From a virus, in the IMG/VR virus record IMGVR_UViG_3300042311_000319, positions 1 to 46,017 of that record: a stretch of 46,017 nucleotides of DNA; one strand, given 5' to 3'. Below the pieces are notes generated by a model. That model saw nothing but the letters and a program-made list of their open reading frames with translations, was not told where the DNA came from and did no database searches. The position numbers were made by a program, and so were the translations under genes. Shown piece after piece: positions 14,885 to 25,500 of this stretch (positions are counted from its first letter, which is position 1; each line of letters opens with the position of its first letter).

Positions 14885-17053
14885 ATGCGGGATTTAACCA
14901 CATTAACACACCATCCTATTGCCGATCAGTTAGTAAAAATTCTTTGTCAAAAAACTCAAAACAGTGAGCCATTATTCTTCAGGGTAATGGTTGCTTATTA
15001 CTTCTCTAAAGTCGCCTCAATGATGCGCTGCAACATCCAAACCATGGATCGTGGTGTCATACCCATCAACATGTATGCGGTCAATCTGGCGACTTCTGGA
15101 CATGGTAAAGGCCACAGTACAAACATCATCGAAGAACAGGTAATTGGTGCATTCAAGTCTCGTTTCTTGGATGAAACATTCCCTGCTATTGCTGATATCA
15201 ATCTGTACAATTTAGCGTGTGCCAGAGCCACCAAGAGAGCAGAAGACCCGGACGATATACATGAGCAGGTCAAGAAAGAATTTCGTAACCTTGGCCCCCT
15301 GGTGTTCGGTTTTGACAGTGGTACTACTGCAGCTGTTAAACAGATGCGTCACAAGTTACTGATGGCAGGTGCCGGATCAATGAATCTAGAGATAGATGAA
15401 ATTGGTTCCAACTTGTTAGGTAATACTGACGTACTGACAACTTTTTTAGAGTTGTTTGATATTGGTCGCATTAAACAAAAACTTATCAAGAACACTGCTG
15501 AAAATCTTCGTTCAGAAGAAATTGATGGCAGAACTCCAACTAACCTGATGTGTTACGGTACTCCGTCGAAATTATTCGATGCAGGTAAAGTAGAGAATGA
15601 ATTTATTTCATTTCTTGATACTGGTTACGGTCGTCGTTGTTTATTCGGTTACGCCAGAACCAATCGTAAATTAGTAGATCTTACACCAGACCAAATATTA
15701 GATTTGATGACTAATACTCAGTCTGATCTGTTTTTAGATCAAATGTCTGATAAGTTCTTTAACTTAGCTGACAGATTACATTTTGATAAAAAGCTTTATG
15801 TTTCTCGTGATGTAACTCTAGCTTATATTGAATACAAAACAGCATGTGAAAAGTTAGCTTCAGAGCTACCAGAACATGATGAAATCAGAAAAGCAGAGCT
15901 TACTCACAGATATTTTAAAGCATTAAAGCTTGCTGGTGCTTATGCATTTGTAGACGAGTCTTTTGAAATTACTGAAGACCATTTATATAATGCTATTTGT
16001 TTAGTTGAAGAATCTGGTATTGCTTTCTCTGAAATGATGTCCAGAGATCGCCCATATGTAAAATTGTGTAAGTATATCGGTTCAGTTAATTCTGAATTGA
16101 CTCAAGCAGATTTAGTGGAAGATTTACCATTCTATCGTGGTGGTGTTGCACAAAAATCTGAACTTATGCAATTAGCTATTGCTCACGGGTATAAAAACAA
16201 TATTTTGATCAAACGCAGATTTGTCAATGGTATTGAATTCATTCGTGGTGAAAGCTTACAAGAAACCAGTCTTGATAAGATCATCTTCAGTTATAGTAAT
16301 GATATTGCAGTAAGGTATAAACCAGTTGAACAATCATTCCAAAATATGGTTGATAAATTGGTAATTGCACCAAATATGCATTTTTGTAATCATCACTTCT
16401 CTGAAGAACACAGGCTTGAAACCAATGCATTACCTAACTTCAATTTATTGATTTTAGATGTAGATGGGACATTTCCATTAGTAGCTGCTCAGAAGATATT
16501 TGCAGATTACACTTATTGCATATACACAACCAAACGCCATAAAGAGAATGGTACTGGTCCTGACAGATACCGGATTATGATTCCATTGAATTATACTCTG
16601 AAATTAGATGCTGAAGATTACAAAGAATGTATGCAAAGCATATTTGAATCTTTACCATTCGAAGTAGATTCTGCTACTGGTCAACGTTCTCGTAAGTGGT
16701 TAACGAACCATAATGCTAAAGTATTTTCGAATACTGGCAAAATGTTTGATGTACTCCCGTACATTCCTAAGACTGCAAAAAATGAAGAACGTAAAGCTCA
16801 ATTCGATGGACAAACTAACTTTGCTGCATTAGAAAGATGGTTTGTAAATAACACTGGTGTTGGTAACAGAAGTAATCAACTTATTAAGTATGCATTGCTC
16901 TTAGTTGACACTGGTAAAACTATTCCTGAAATTCAGTCAATGGTTGAAGCTTTTAATGAGAAACTTCCAGATAAACTGACATTACAAGAGTTACATTCAA
17001 CAATTCTTGCTACAGCCTATAAAGCTGTAGGTAAAAGAGATGCAGGAGTATAA
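14885..17053 (+). CDS. Primase-helicase: P-loop ATPase fused to AEP-like primase domain
   Basis: The 722-residue protein has an N-terminal ATPase with SGHGKGHS as P-loop (residues 71-78) and NLEIDE as Walker B (D171-E172), like DUF3987-type phage ATPases. The C-terminal third contains D525-V-D527, then TTKRH552 and D560-R-Y-R, matching the DxD / SxH / basic pattern of archaeo-eukaryotic primases. The natural reading is a fused helicase-primase that opens the duplex and makes primers for the family A polymerase. It is close-packed between the 121-residue gene and the RecA-like ATPase. The primase assignment is motif-based and should be treated as likely, not proven. Confidence 0.75.
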   Translation: MRDLTTLTHHPIADQLVKILCQKTQNSEPLFFRVMVAYYFSKVASMMRCNIQTMDRGVIPINMYAVNLATSGHGKGHSTNIIEEQVIGAFKSRFLDETFPAIADINLYNLACARATKRAEDPDDIHEQVKKEFRNLGPLVFGFDSGTTAAVKQMRHKLLMAGAGSMNLEIDEIGSNLLGNTDVLTTFLELFDIGRIKQKLIKNTAENLRSEEIDGRTPTNLMCYGTPSKLFDAGKVENEFISFLDTGYGRRCLFGYARTNRKLVDLTPDQILDLMTNTQSDLFLDQMSDKFFNLADRLHFDKKLYVSRDVTLAYIEYKTACEKLASELPEHDEIRKAELTHRYFKALKLAGAYAFVDESFEITEDHLYNAICLVEESGIAFSEMMSRDRPYVKLCKYIGSVNSELTQADLVEDLPFYRGGVAQKSELMQLAIAHGYKNNILIKRRFVNGIEFIRGESLQETSLDKIIFSYSNDIAVRYKPVEQSFQNMVDKLVIAPNMHFCNHHFSEEHRLETNALPNFNLLILDVDGTFPLVAAQKIFADYTYCIYTTKRHKENGTGPDRYRIMIPLNYTLKLDAEDYKECMQSIFESLPFEVDSATGQRSRKWLTNHNAKVFSNTGKMFDVLPYIPKTAKNEERKAQFDGQTNFAALERWFVNNTGVGNRSNQLIKYALLLVDTGKTIPEIQSMVEAFNEKLPDKLTLQELHSTILATAYKAVGKRDAGV

Positions 17054-17770
17054 ATGAACAATCGTATTGTTCTTGTCTGTGGTAAATCTGCTACAGGCAA
17101 ATCTATGTCATTACATAATCTGAGAAATCCAGAAGGTGTAATGTATTTAAACTGTGAGAACAATAAAGCATTACCTTTTAAGTTTTTAGGTAAGTCTTTT
17201 ACTATCAGTGATCCAATGCAAGTATATGATGCTTTTGTGCGTGCAGAGAAAGCTGAAAACATTCATACCATTGTTATCGATACATTGACATTCTTAATGG
17301 ATATGTACGAATCAAAGTATGTATTAACTTCTCCAAATACTCAAAAAGCTTGGGGAGACTATGCTCAGTTTTTTAAAAACTTAATGCAAGAGTATGTAGC
17401 TAAATCAACTAAAACAGTTGTCTTTTTAGCTCACACTACTGATGTATTAAATGAAGCTGAGAATACAATTGAATCTTTAGTTAAAGTTAAAGGTTCATTA
17501 ATGAACACTGGTATCGAAGCTGCTTTTACTAACGTAATTGCTACTAAGCGTATGCCATTAACTAAATTGGCTGATTACGCCAATCCAAAATTAGTAATCA
17601 CTGAAGACGAAGAAATAGATGGTTTCAAATATGTTTTTCAAACCAAGCTAACTAAAGGAACTATCGGTGAGCGTATTCGTGCTCCAATGGGTATGTGGTC
17701 ACGAAAAGAAACCTTTATCGACAATTCCTTACAACACGTTTTAGACACAATCGACGAATTTTATAAATAA
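17054..17770 (+). CDS. RecA-like ATPase (Sak4 type)
   Basis: A 238-residue single-domain P-loop protein with Walker A GKSATGKS (residues 10-17) and Walker B TIVIDT (D76), followed by VVFLAHT as motif like that of RecA/RAD51 paralogs of phages (Sak4). Such proteins act in DNA annealing or recombination and usually work with the phage SSB, which is the next gene (start 17785). It begins directly at the stop of the primase-helicase gene (no spacing). The combination ATPase-SSB-resolvase indicates a recombination-linked replication module. Confidence 0.85.
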   Translation: MNNRIVLVCGKSATGKSMSLHNLRNPEGVMYLNCENNKALPFKFLGKSFTISDPMQVYDAFVRAEKAENIHTIVIDTLTFLMDMYESKYVLTSPNTQKAWGDYAQFFKNLMQEYVAKSTKTVVFLAHTTDVLNEAENTIESLVKVKGSLMNTGIEAAFTNVIATKRMPLTKLADYANPKLVITEDEEIDGFKYVFQTKLTKGTIGERIRAPMGMWSRKETFIDNSLQHVLDTIDEFYK

Positions 17771-17784
17771 GAGAGAATTAACTT

Positions 17785-18516
17785 ATGTCATTATTAAACA
17801 ATGTAAAAACAGATGCAGCAGCCAAAGGCGAAGAACGTGATAGTTTAGGTGGTTATTCCGTATACCCAACCAATGCCTATAAAGCAGTTATCAATATGCT
17901 GTATATGCAGAAAGCGGCTTCTGGTGCTGTTGGTGTTGTGTTCGATCTGACTTTAGATGTAGACGGCGTTCCGAAGAAATATTCTGAAACTCTCTATATT
18001 ACTAATGCTGCCGGTGAAAACTTCTTTATTGACAGAAAAGATCAGTCAAAGAAAATCTTACCAAGCTACATTACTGTTGATTCATTCCTGACCATGCTTA
18101 CCGGCAAAGGTTTAAGCTCTGGTGCTGTTACTGAGATCAAGGCAATCAAAGATCGGGATAACAAAGTTATTCAAGTAGAAGCGTTTACAGACGCTATTAA
18201 CAAGGTCTGTCATGTAGCTATCGAAAACCAAGAACAGAACAAATCTGTTAAAACAGATAGTGGTTATGTGAAAACCAATGAAAAGGTTAACCGGAACACT
18301 ATCAGCAAGTTCTTTAACGAAAATAAAGAAACAGCAACTGAAGCCAAAGCAACTGAAAAGCCCACAGAGCTGTTTTACACCCAATGGGTAGCTAAGAATG
18401 CTGGTCAAGTCATTAGCCGTTTTAAAACCATTCCTAACGCTCCTAGTGCATCTCCTATTGGCGGTGGTACATCTGGCAGCACTAACACTGTCGATCTCTT
18501 CGGTGATTTAAGCTAA
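17785..18516 (+). CDS. N4-type single-stranded DNA-binding protein / late transcription activator
   Basis: The 243-residue protein occupies the SSB position of N4 (gp45) and has a similar size. It has a beta-rich N-terminal body (about residues 20-160), a charged linker, and a Gly/Ser/Thr-rich tail ending TVDLFGDLS, an acidic-hydrophobic tip of the kind SSBs use to recruit partners. In N4 this protein covers single-stranded DNA and also activates host RNA polymerase at late promoters through its C-terminus. The same dual role is inferred here from synteny. AGAGAA precedes the ATG. The DLFG tail recurs in the small protein at 19123-19368. Confidence 0.8.
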   Translation: MSLLNNVKTDAAAKGEERDSLGGYSVYPTNAYKAVINMLYMQKAASGAVGVVFDLTLDVDGVPKKYSETLYITNAAGENFFIDRKDQSKKILPSYITVDSFLTMLTGKGLSSGAVTEIKAIKDRDNKVIQVEAFTDAINKVCHVAIENQEQNKSVKTDSGYVKTNEKVNRNTISKFFNENKETATEAKATEKPTELFYTQWVAKNAGQVISRFKTIPNAPSASPIGGGTSGSTNTVDLFGDLS

Positions 18517-18524
18517 TCAAATAT

Positions 18525-18546
18525 CTCCCGGTGTAATAGCCGGGAG
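18525..18546 (+). promoter_or_regulatory. GC-rich hairpin between ssb and resolvase genes
   Basis: CTCCCGG (18525-18531) and CCGGGAG (18540-18546) form a perfect 7-bp stem with an eight-base loop. There is no T run, and the AAGG binding site of the next gene lies seven bases on. It may act as an mRNA 3' stabiliser for ssb or a weak attenuator. Confidence 0.55.
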
Positions 18547-18559
18547 TTCTAAGGTACTT

Positions 18560-19111
18560 ATGGCAATCTTAAAAGTTTTAGGTATTGACCCAAGTATGAA
18601 CAACTTTGGGTATGCATTTGCTACCTATGATACCACTACCCAAGAACTGAAACTTGCTGCTGTAAAATTGGTTTCTCCTAAAAAAGAATCAAAAAAGAAG
18701 AGTGTTCGTCAAAATTCTTTTGATTTAGACCATTGCAAAGCTCATTTCTCTGAGTTATTATCATATTCATCGAGTGCAGACATAGTTTGTGTGGAAATAC
18801 CGGTAGGTAGTCAAACAGCAAGAGCAATGGCTAGTTATGGTATGTGTATCGGTTTATTAGCTTCAGTAAGTAAACCAATGGTACAAGTCACACCAACTGA
18901 AGTAAAACTTGCAGCGGTAGGAATTAAAACAGCTACCAAAGCACAAATGATAGAATGGGCTACAACTAAATATCCACAACTCGGATGGTTGAAAACCCAA
19001 GATAAAAACGGTGAAAGATTTCTAGAAAAAAACGAGCATCTTGCAGATGCCATTGCAGTACTAGAAGCTTCACTAAAAACTGATAACTTTAAATTATTAA
19101 CTTTGAAATAG
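18560..19111 (+). CDS. RuvC-like Holliday junction resolvase
   Basis: The 183-residue protein has the RNase H-fold RuvC pattern: GID10PS at the N-terminus, VE79IP in the middle and HLAD163AIAV near the C-terminus, giving three of the metal-binding acidic residues; His160 sits where a fourth ligand may be. The product would cut branched DNA made by replication and recombination before packaging. It follows the RecA-like ATPase and ssb genes. AAGG lies just before the ATG. Length agrees with bacterial and phage RuvC proteins (about 150-190). Confidence 0.88.
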   Translation: MAILKVLGIDPSMNNFGYAFATYDTTTQELKLAAVKLVSPKKESKKKSVRQNSFDLDHCKAHFSELLSYSSSADIVCVEIPVGSQTARAMASYGMCIGLLASVSKPMVQVTPTEVKLAAVGIKTATKAQMIEWATTKYPQLGWLKTQDKNGERFLEKNEHLADAIAVLEASLKTDNFKLLTLK

Positions 19112-19122
19112 GAAATACCACT

Positions 19123-19368
19123 ATGAAAATCCAAATGTCTCAAGCTGAACTGTTCTCTCTGGTTAAATCTCATCTGGCAGCTAAAGGTCTGACTTCTGCT
19201 GAAGTTGATATCGCAGTTGTTGCTGGCCGTAAAGGTAATCCACTGACTGTATTCATCGGTCTGGATGAACCAGCTCAAGAACCAAAAGCAGTTAAAGCTG
19301 ATGAAGCTGTAGAAGGCACTGAAGCCCCTGCTGCTGATCAAACTGATCTGTTCGGCACTACAGTCTAA
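19123..19368 (+). CDS. Small acidic protein with SSB-like DLFG tail, 81 aa
   Basis: The first 45 residues are a compact helix-strand unit (MKIQMSQAELFSLVKSHL, then VDIAVVAGRKGN and TVFIGLDE). The rest is an Ala/Glu/Asp-rich linker ending QTDLFGTTV. That tip shares DLFG with the C-terminal tip of the SSB. AGGAAA precedes the ATG, and its stop overlaps the next gene's ATG by one base. It may compete with or assist the SSB at a common partner, but the role is unknown. Confidence 0.7.
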   Translation: MKIQMSQAELFSLVKSHLAAKGLTSAEVDIAVVAGRKGNPLTVFIGLDEPAQEPKAVKADEAVEGTEAPAADQTDLFGTTV

Positions 19369-19547
19369 TGTTTAAATCCCTTTGGTTAATAGCTAAAGGG
19401 ATATTCATTACAGCAATGATAATAATAGCCACCTTAATCGGTGGCTTTATTATTTATGCTTCTGGAATAATCCTTTCTGTTGTACTTGCAGGCTTAGTAG
19501 TGTACTTCCTTGTACACGGGTACTTAGCCTACAAATCTAGTCAGTAG
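19368..19547 (+). CDS. Small two-helix membrane protein, 59 aa
   Basis: The ATG overlaps the previous stop (TAATG). The product starts MFKSLWLIAKG and is almost wholly hydrophobic, with two membrane helices (about residues 11-30 and 32-50) and a short polar tail. Size and shape are compatible with a holin-like or inner-membrane accessory protein, but there is no family match. It is the last gene of the rightward block and overlaps the vRNAP 3' end on the other strand by 11 bases. Two inverted repeats lie inside it, one of them terminator-like, so part of its coding constraint may be RNA structure. Confidence 0.62.
   Translation: MFKSLWLIAKGIFITAMIIIATLIGGFIIYASGIILSVVLAGLVVYFLVHGYLAYKSSQ
19376..19455 (+). 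terminator. Hairpins inside the last rightward gene, second one terminator-like
   Basis: ATCCCTTT (19376-19383) pairs with AAAGGGAT (19395-19402). Further on GCCACC-TTAATC-GGTGGC (19428-19445) is followed by TTTATTATTT. The second has the form of an intrinsic terminator for rightward transcription just before the convergent vRNAP gene. It lies within the reading frame of the 59-residue protein, so termination would be premature unless inefficient. Confidence 0.55.
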
Positions 19548-22500
19548 CCAGATTAATAATGTTACCACTCATTATGGTGGTAACAGGATCTGTCAGACCA
19601 AATTTGCTTTCAATAGCATCATCCCTTAATACACTTGCATCTGTTGGATCATCTAGATTTAAATCTAAGAAATGTTCCATCAAAAACAGTGCTAAAAGAT
19701 TGCCAGTCTTTTCAGTAGCAAGTTTGTATACCACTTTCTGTATACCTAAGAAAAACTTAGGAAACCACAGAATACCCATATCACTAAGCCAATGTAATGA
19801 ACGGTGCATAGGAATATCGTAGTTTACGAAGTTCTCTACTGCAGAATCTAAAGCGTCCATTTCATTCTTGCCTTGTTCTTTCTCATACTCAAACATTACA
19901 TATCTAGCTACAAAGTCGGACATCTGTGTAGCATTTCTCATTGCCTGATACAATTTAGTATCTTGAGCCATAAAGAATACTTTACCTAAGTCCATAACTA
20001 CATCCGGTACTCTGTTTGTAACTGGTGACATGATATCTTCCAGTTTACTCTTATAACCATATGTAACTTCTTCTGGATCAACTTCCTCAACAATTGTTTG
20101 GTAAACACCCAAATCAATTAATCTACTTACTGGTGAACCATTCATTTGAGTTTCTAACTCAACAAGTTTATTTTTTAACTTACCAATCTGAGTAATGCTC
20201 ATAGTACCCGCATTTGCTTTCAATTCGAATTCAATACGGTCATGTTCATACTTAGCATCTTGGTAATCGTTTGCTGCTTTCCATGCTTGCGAACTCAATT
20301 TAATAATCTTGTGAAACGGTACACCATGCATTCTAAGTAACACAATGTTAGAAATAATGTTACCTACTGCAACTACACCTGATTTAACTACGATTACATC
20401 TCGAACCATCTTCATTAAATCTTTCCAAGCTTCCTCAGCAACACCTACGTACTTATGACCCAGCAATTTAAATACATACTTTGCTAAATCATTCTGCAAG
20501 TACTTACGTGTAGATTTCAAACCACGTTGGCTTATTTCATCCAATGTCAGTTTACGGAAACCAAAAACAGTACTTACGTTAGAGTGATGAACCATCAAAC
20601 CATTAAAGTCACTGTTATCTTTGATATACCGTTTCATATCACTCGGTAAACGATACCAAATCTCTTTGTACTCTAACTTGGTTGAGTCAGGTCCAATATA
20701 TACATAATCTCTTTTATTATTAGAGTTTTTGTATTCTTCAATTGAAGCATCTACTAAAGCTCTGTTAATAGTTTTACTGTTTGCTTTATCCTTCATATGA
20801 GATTCCATATGCCCCATTACATCATCAAAAGCATCATGTCTTTCTAATAACGTCTTCTTATCCTGATTAGTCATTACATACCGATAACCAGCAAGCATTT
20901 CATATTCATTCAAGATAGGCAACAGTTTAACTTTATTTCCTTTATAGTTATTTCTTTCTGCTGCTGTATTCTTCTGTTTCTTCTGTTTACTAATTCTACT
21001 GTTATCTTTTCCTGTTTGTCTTGCTGCTTGTACATAGACAGACTTAATCTTATCAGAACTTGCATTTTGATCCATAGATGCAGATTCTTGGATAACATAA
21101 CCATCAAATACATCAGTACCTCTATGTGTAGTATCAGTACCAGATACAATACCTGCTTGATATGTTGCTAACTTAGCATCGTCATTTACATACATAAATA
21201 CTTTTGCTTTTCTATATAATGGTGGATTATCTTTGAAATCTTGAATTTCACTTTCTGATACACCACTACTACGCATAAAGTTTACAACATCTCTTAAGTT
21301 AGGTATTTCACCTACAGTTAAATCATCCTGATCTTTATCTAACATCCTGATCGGTCTGTAGCCTTGTTCCATCAAAGCTGGATCGAATGGCATAACACTA
21401 AAGCGAATGGCTTTATTAGGATTGAATATTTCCTTGATATAGCCTTTTTTCATATTAGTCTTGTTACCATCAAACGAAATATCTAATGCATCTTGTTTAT
21501 ACGTATCATGGATACGCAATGCAAAGATAAATCCATTTTCATCCAATGAAGCACCATTACTAACTTCATTATCAATAACATCTTTAATATTTTTTAAATC
21601 TTCTGGTGTTTGTAAAGTTAAAGCTTTTAACGATACATATACATCAATAAGATCTTCCATCTTAGAAGCATCTACAGTTTTATCTTTAGTCAGTCTCAAT
21701 GCTTGGTTAGCAATCAAATAAGCATTTTGAACTGAGTTCTCTACAGTACCTGCACCACCATTAACAATAATATCAGCTAAGCTATCACCCATATTAATAA
21801 ACCAGTTTCCTGTTGCATGAGTACTATTGCTTCTAATTAACTTATCGTATCTGTTAATTTGATCCATCAAATAACTTGGTTCAGTTACCAACTTATAAAT
21901 ATCACTTCCGCTGAATGCATCCAGCAATCTTGACATATCGCCCATATAACCAACACGAGTAATAGATTCTTTCTGTTCAATGTTTAATTTCCCTTTAAAC
22001 TGTTCAGTCAGAATATTTTTAACCACCCGTTGTACATACTTACGCATCTGATCGATATGGTTGTTAGCTTTAGCCAACATCAAATGCAGATGTCTATTGT
22101 CTTTGGTTCTACCTCTGATATTCGTCAGAAGGTGTGTACCAAAGCTTTCTTTGTTCTGCTTCAGTCTTGCCCGGACTTCACGCATAACCTTTGTAAACTC
22201 ACCTGCTTGGCTCTGACTGGTAGCAGTGATTACACGAGCTGTAGCACGTTTTAACGTGTTCTTGCTTCCACGCACAGCAGAACTACCTGCCCACTTGATT
22301 ATCGGCTCTACGATCCACTGAGCAATCTGAGAGCGTACTGCTTCATTCCATGAACCAAGTAAATCAATCTGCTGTCCCATCTTTGTTTTCTGTCTGGTGT
22401 TAATACCAACCAGAGTAGCTAACAAGATATGCAATTGTTGATCGTACTTCTTAGTATCAATACCTTGTATTTTATTAAATACTGTATCAATGATTTCTTT

Positions 22501-25500
22501 AACTAAATCTAAGAAACTATTAATAACCTTATCTAAGTACTTAACTAGCGTAGCATCAGACTTAGTTTCTTTTGTTTTAGCTTTTAATACCAGTTTCAAT
22601 GCTGCTGCATACTGTGGCTTATTCAGAGCTGCCATAAATGCTGCATTAGTTGCACCAAACGCTACAAACTCTTCTAAGCCTGCATTACTACGTTTAGTAG
22701 ATTTCATTCCCACTACATCTATTGATTCCTGGGTATCAATGTTTTTATTACGGAAAATATAATTAAATCTGTCTTTAGCTAACTTAGTTTGTTCTTCTGT
22801 AGGATTAGTAATAGTATTACCATTTTGATCCAATGGAAGAAAATCCACATAGCTTAAGTTACCATCATCAATCATCTGTTGAGCTGCGTCATACATTGCT
22901 CTGATTCTTCTTGCAACCATATCACCGCTTCTTAAAACGTTGACTGTGACTGCGTGAATCAATTCGTGAGCATATACTTCTGCTGCACTCATACCAGCTT
23001 TCAATTCTTCATTAACAGAGACAAATACATTTATCTTTTCTTTTAATCCTTCATATGAACCAAATGTATTACCTTCAGTTGAACCAAGGATAAAACTAAT
23101 TGGATCTGTAATCTTCTGGCTAAACTCACCAACGATTTCCCTTAACTGGTTTAATCTTGAATCACTCTCTTGTACTACACCCATCTTGGCAACTTCATCA
23201 AAAATATCAATTGCACTATCGGCAGACAGAGGAATCTCTTTATTTACCTTGGCTGTAGTACTTGTTTCTTCAGAAGAACCAAAAAACCTTTCTACATACA
23301 AATCAACTAAGTTATCTTCTTTTACTTGTAAAGCACTATCTAAAGCATCGTATTGGCTGATAGATGTTACATCGATAGCATTTCTTAAATTGTTTTGTTT
23401 TTTAATGGTACTTTCTACTAATTTAGTAAATTGACCAAATGTTTCAATTCCTTTGAAAGCTGCTTTCACTTTTCCTGTTTCAGGATTAGTGCTCATATCA
23501 TTCCAGATTCTGCTTACTGTACCAGCATCAGATTTACTAATCATATGCTCTACCTGCTTCAGTACAGCAGTAGTCATATCGTACTCACTCATTACAGCTT
23601 GTTTGAACGAATCGTTTAGCTGAGCAATTGTGTAACGAGCATTCTGGATACTCATACCTTTTGCATCGTGTTCGTTTAAACCAACGTTATCCAGTTGAGA
23701 CAAAGCCATCGTCATAGCATCCAGCATCTGTACCATCATTGCTCCAATGGATACACCCGGATCTTTAGCTTGACGTACTGAAGGACGTACAGTAGACATT
23801 CTGTAAGCACCTTTACCGGTACTGTCTCTATTCTTCTTCAATCGCAGTACTACTTTGTCTTCATCTTTTTGTGATCTTACTTTCTCTGATTTACCGATAG
23901 CTAAACCATCTTCAGTACCTTCTGAAAATGGTGTATCAAGAATCTGATACATACCCTCTTCAAACATAATGTTTTCAATAAAATCTTCTTCAGTAGTTGT
24001 TAATTCAGCAACTGAATCTTTATTGAAATGCTTTTTCATTAAACTAAGTTTAAAGTCTTCAGATAAGTTATACATTAATTGACTAGCAATAATGATCTTA
24101 GATCTTTTCTCTAACATATCACCATATACATCATCCATCGCCAGTATTAACGGACTACCATGTGAATGCTGCATTACCGCATTTAATACATTCTTTTGTT
24201 TATCAGAGAAGTTAAACTTTCTTCTTTGTTCAATTGTCATAGAAGCAATTGGTTCCCAAGTAAATAGTTGAGAAAACAATGCATCCATTCTTTCTAATTC
24301 TTTTTGATGTTCATCATATTTAGCATCAGATGGATTCTTACCAATTTTTTCCAACCATACTAATATTTGATCATCCATAATTTTATTAATAGAAGCTTTA
24401 ACACTTGAACCATAGTTACCAGTCATAGTAGGTGACTTAGACAAGTTACGTCCGAAACTGCTAATAACATTGTTTACTTTAATATGACCAACTAAATCCT
24501 GCATAATTTTAGTTGCAAGAGTTGGTTCAATATTAAAACTTTCCAGTTTTTCAATATTACCTTCGATTTTCTTCATATCACCAAAACTAAGTGAGCTGAC
24601 AACATCAGGTAATGTTTTATTTAAAAATAACTGTAACTTGTCATGCCAAGATGAACCAAGCACTTGATATGAATCCATGTTCCCCGGTGTCTTAGACCAT
24701 TTCACATAAGAATCGATATCAGCTGTATCATAAATACCAGCTCTCTTTAATGCAGCTATAAGCTGTGGTTTAGTTTTACCCATGGCAAATTGCCATACAC
24801 CGATTGCCACACCGTTAGCTACACCATCAACTTCCAATATCAGATCTGTTTCAAATGGATTCTCCATATCCATTACAGACAAAGCTTTAATACCGTGCAG
24901 AGCATGTAAGTTGGTTTTGGTTCCTTTTACAAAATCAATCAGCTTACCTACTTCTTCCGTACGTTGTGCTTCATCTTCATACTCACTGTTAGCTACTTTC
25001 TTATAGATAGCAGTTAACTCTTTCATTTTTTCATTATTGAAAGTTTCTTCAAAATAAGCATCAACAGTACCGTTATCCATTGCTTGGATATATCTGTTCA
25101 TCATATCTTTACTATCGAATGCTTCGATTAAAGATAAAATGAAATAATGCTTATGATCTTTATTTTTAAAGTCTAATGTAGACTTACTTGAAAGATATCC
25201 AAACAATCTACGAGCAATTTTACTTGTTTGAGGATTACCAACAGTATTAGTAAAACCCATACGTAAGTTTTTCCAAATTACTACTGGAAAATAAAATGGT
25301 TTATTGATTGTTACTGCTTCATTTAAAAACTCTATTGATTGATCTAAGTCTCTCAATAAAGCATCGTTACTTGCTTTAATACTTTCAGCTACAACAAAGT
25401 TATTGTTATCAGCATCTTTATCTATACCAACAAGCTCTTGCTGTTCTGCTGTGGTAAATCCCAAGAAATCAATAGCCAATGATGTTGGGCCAGCTGGTTC

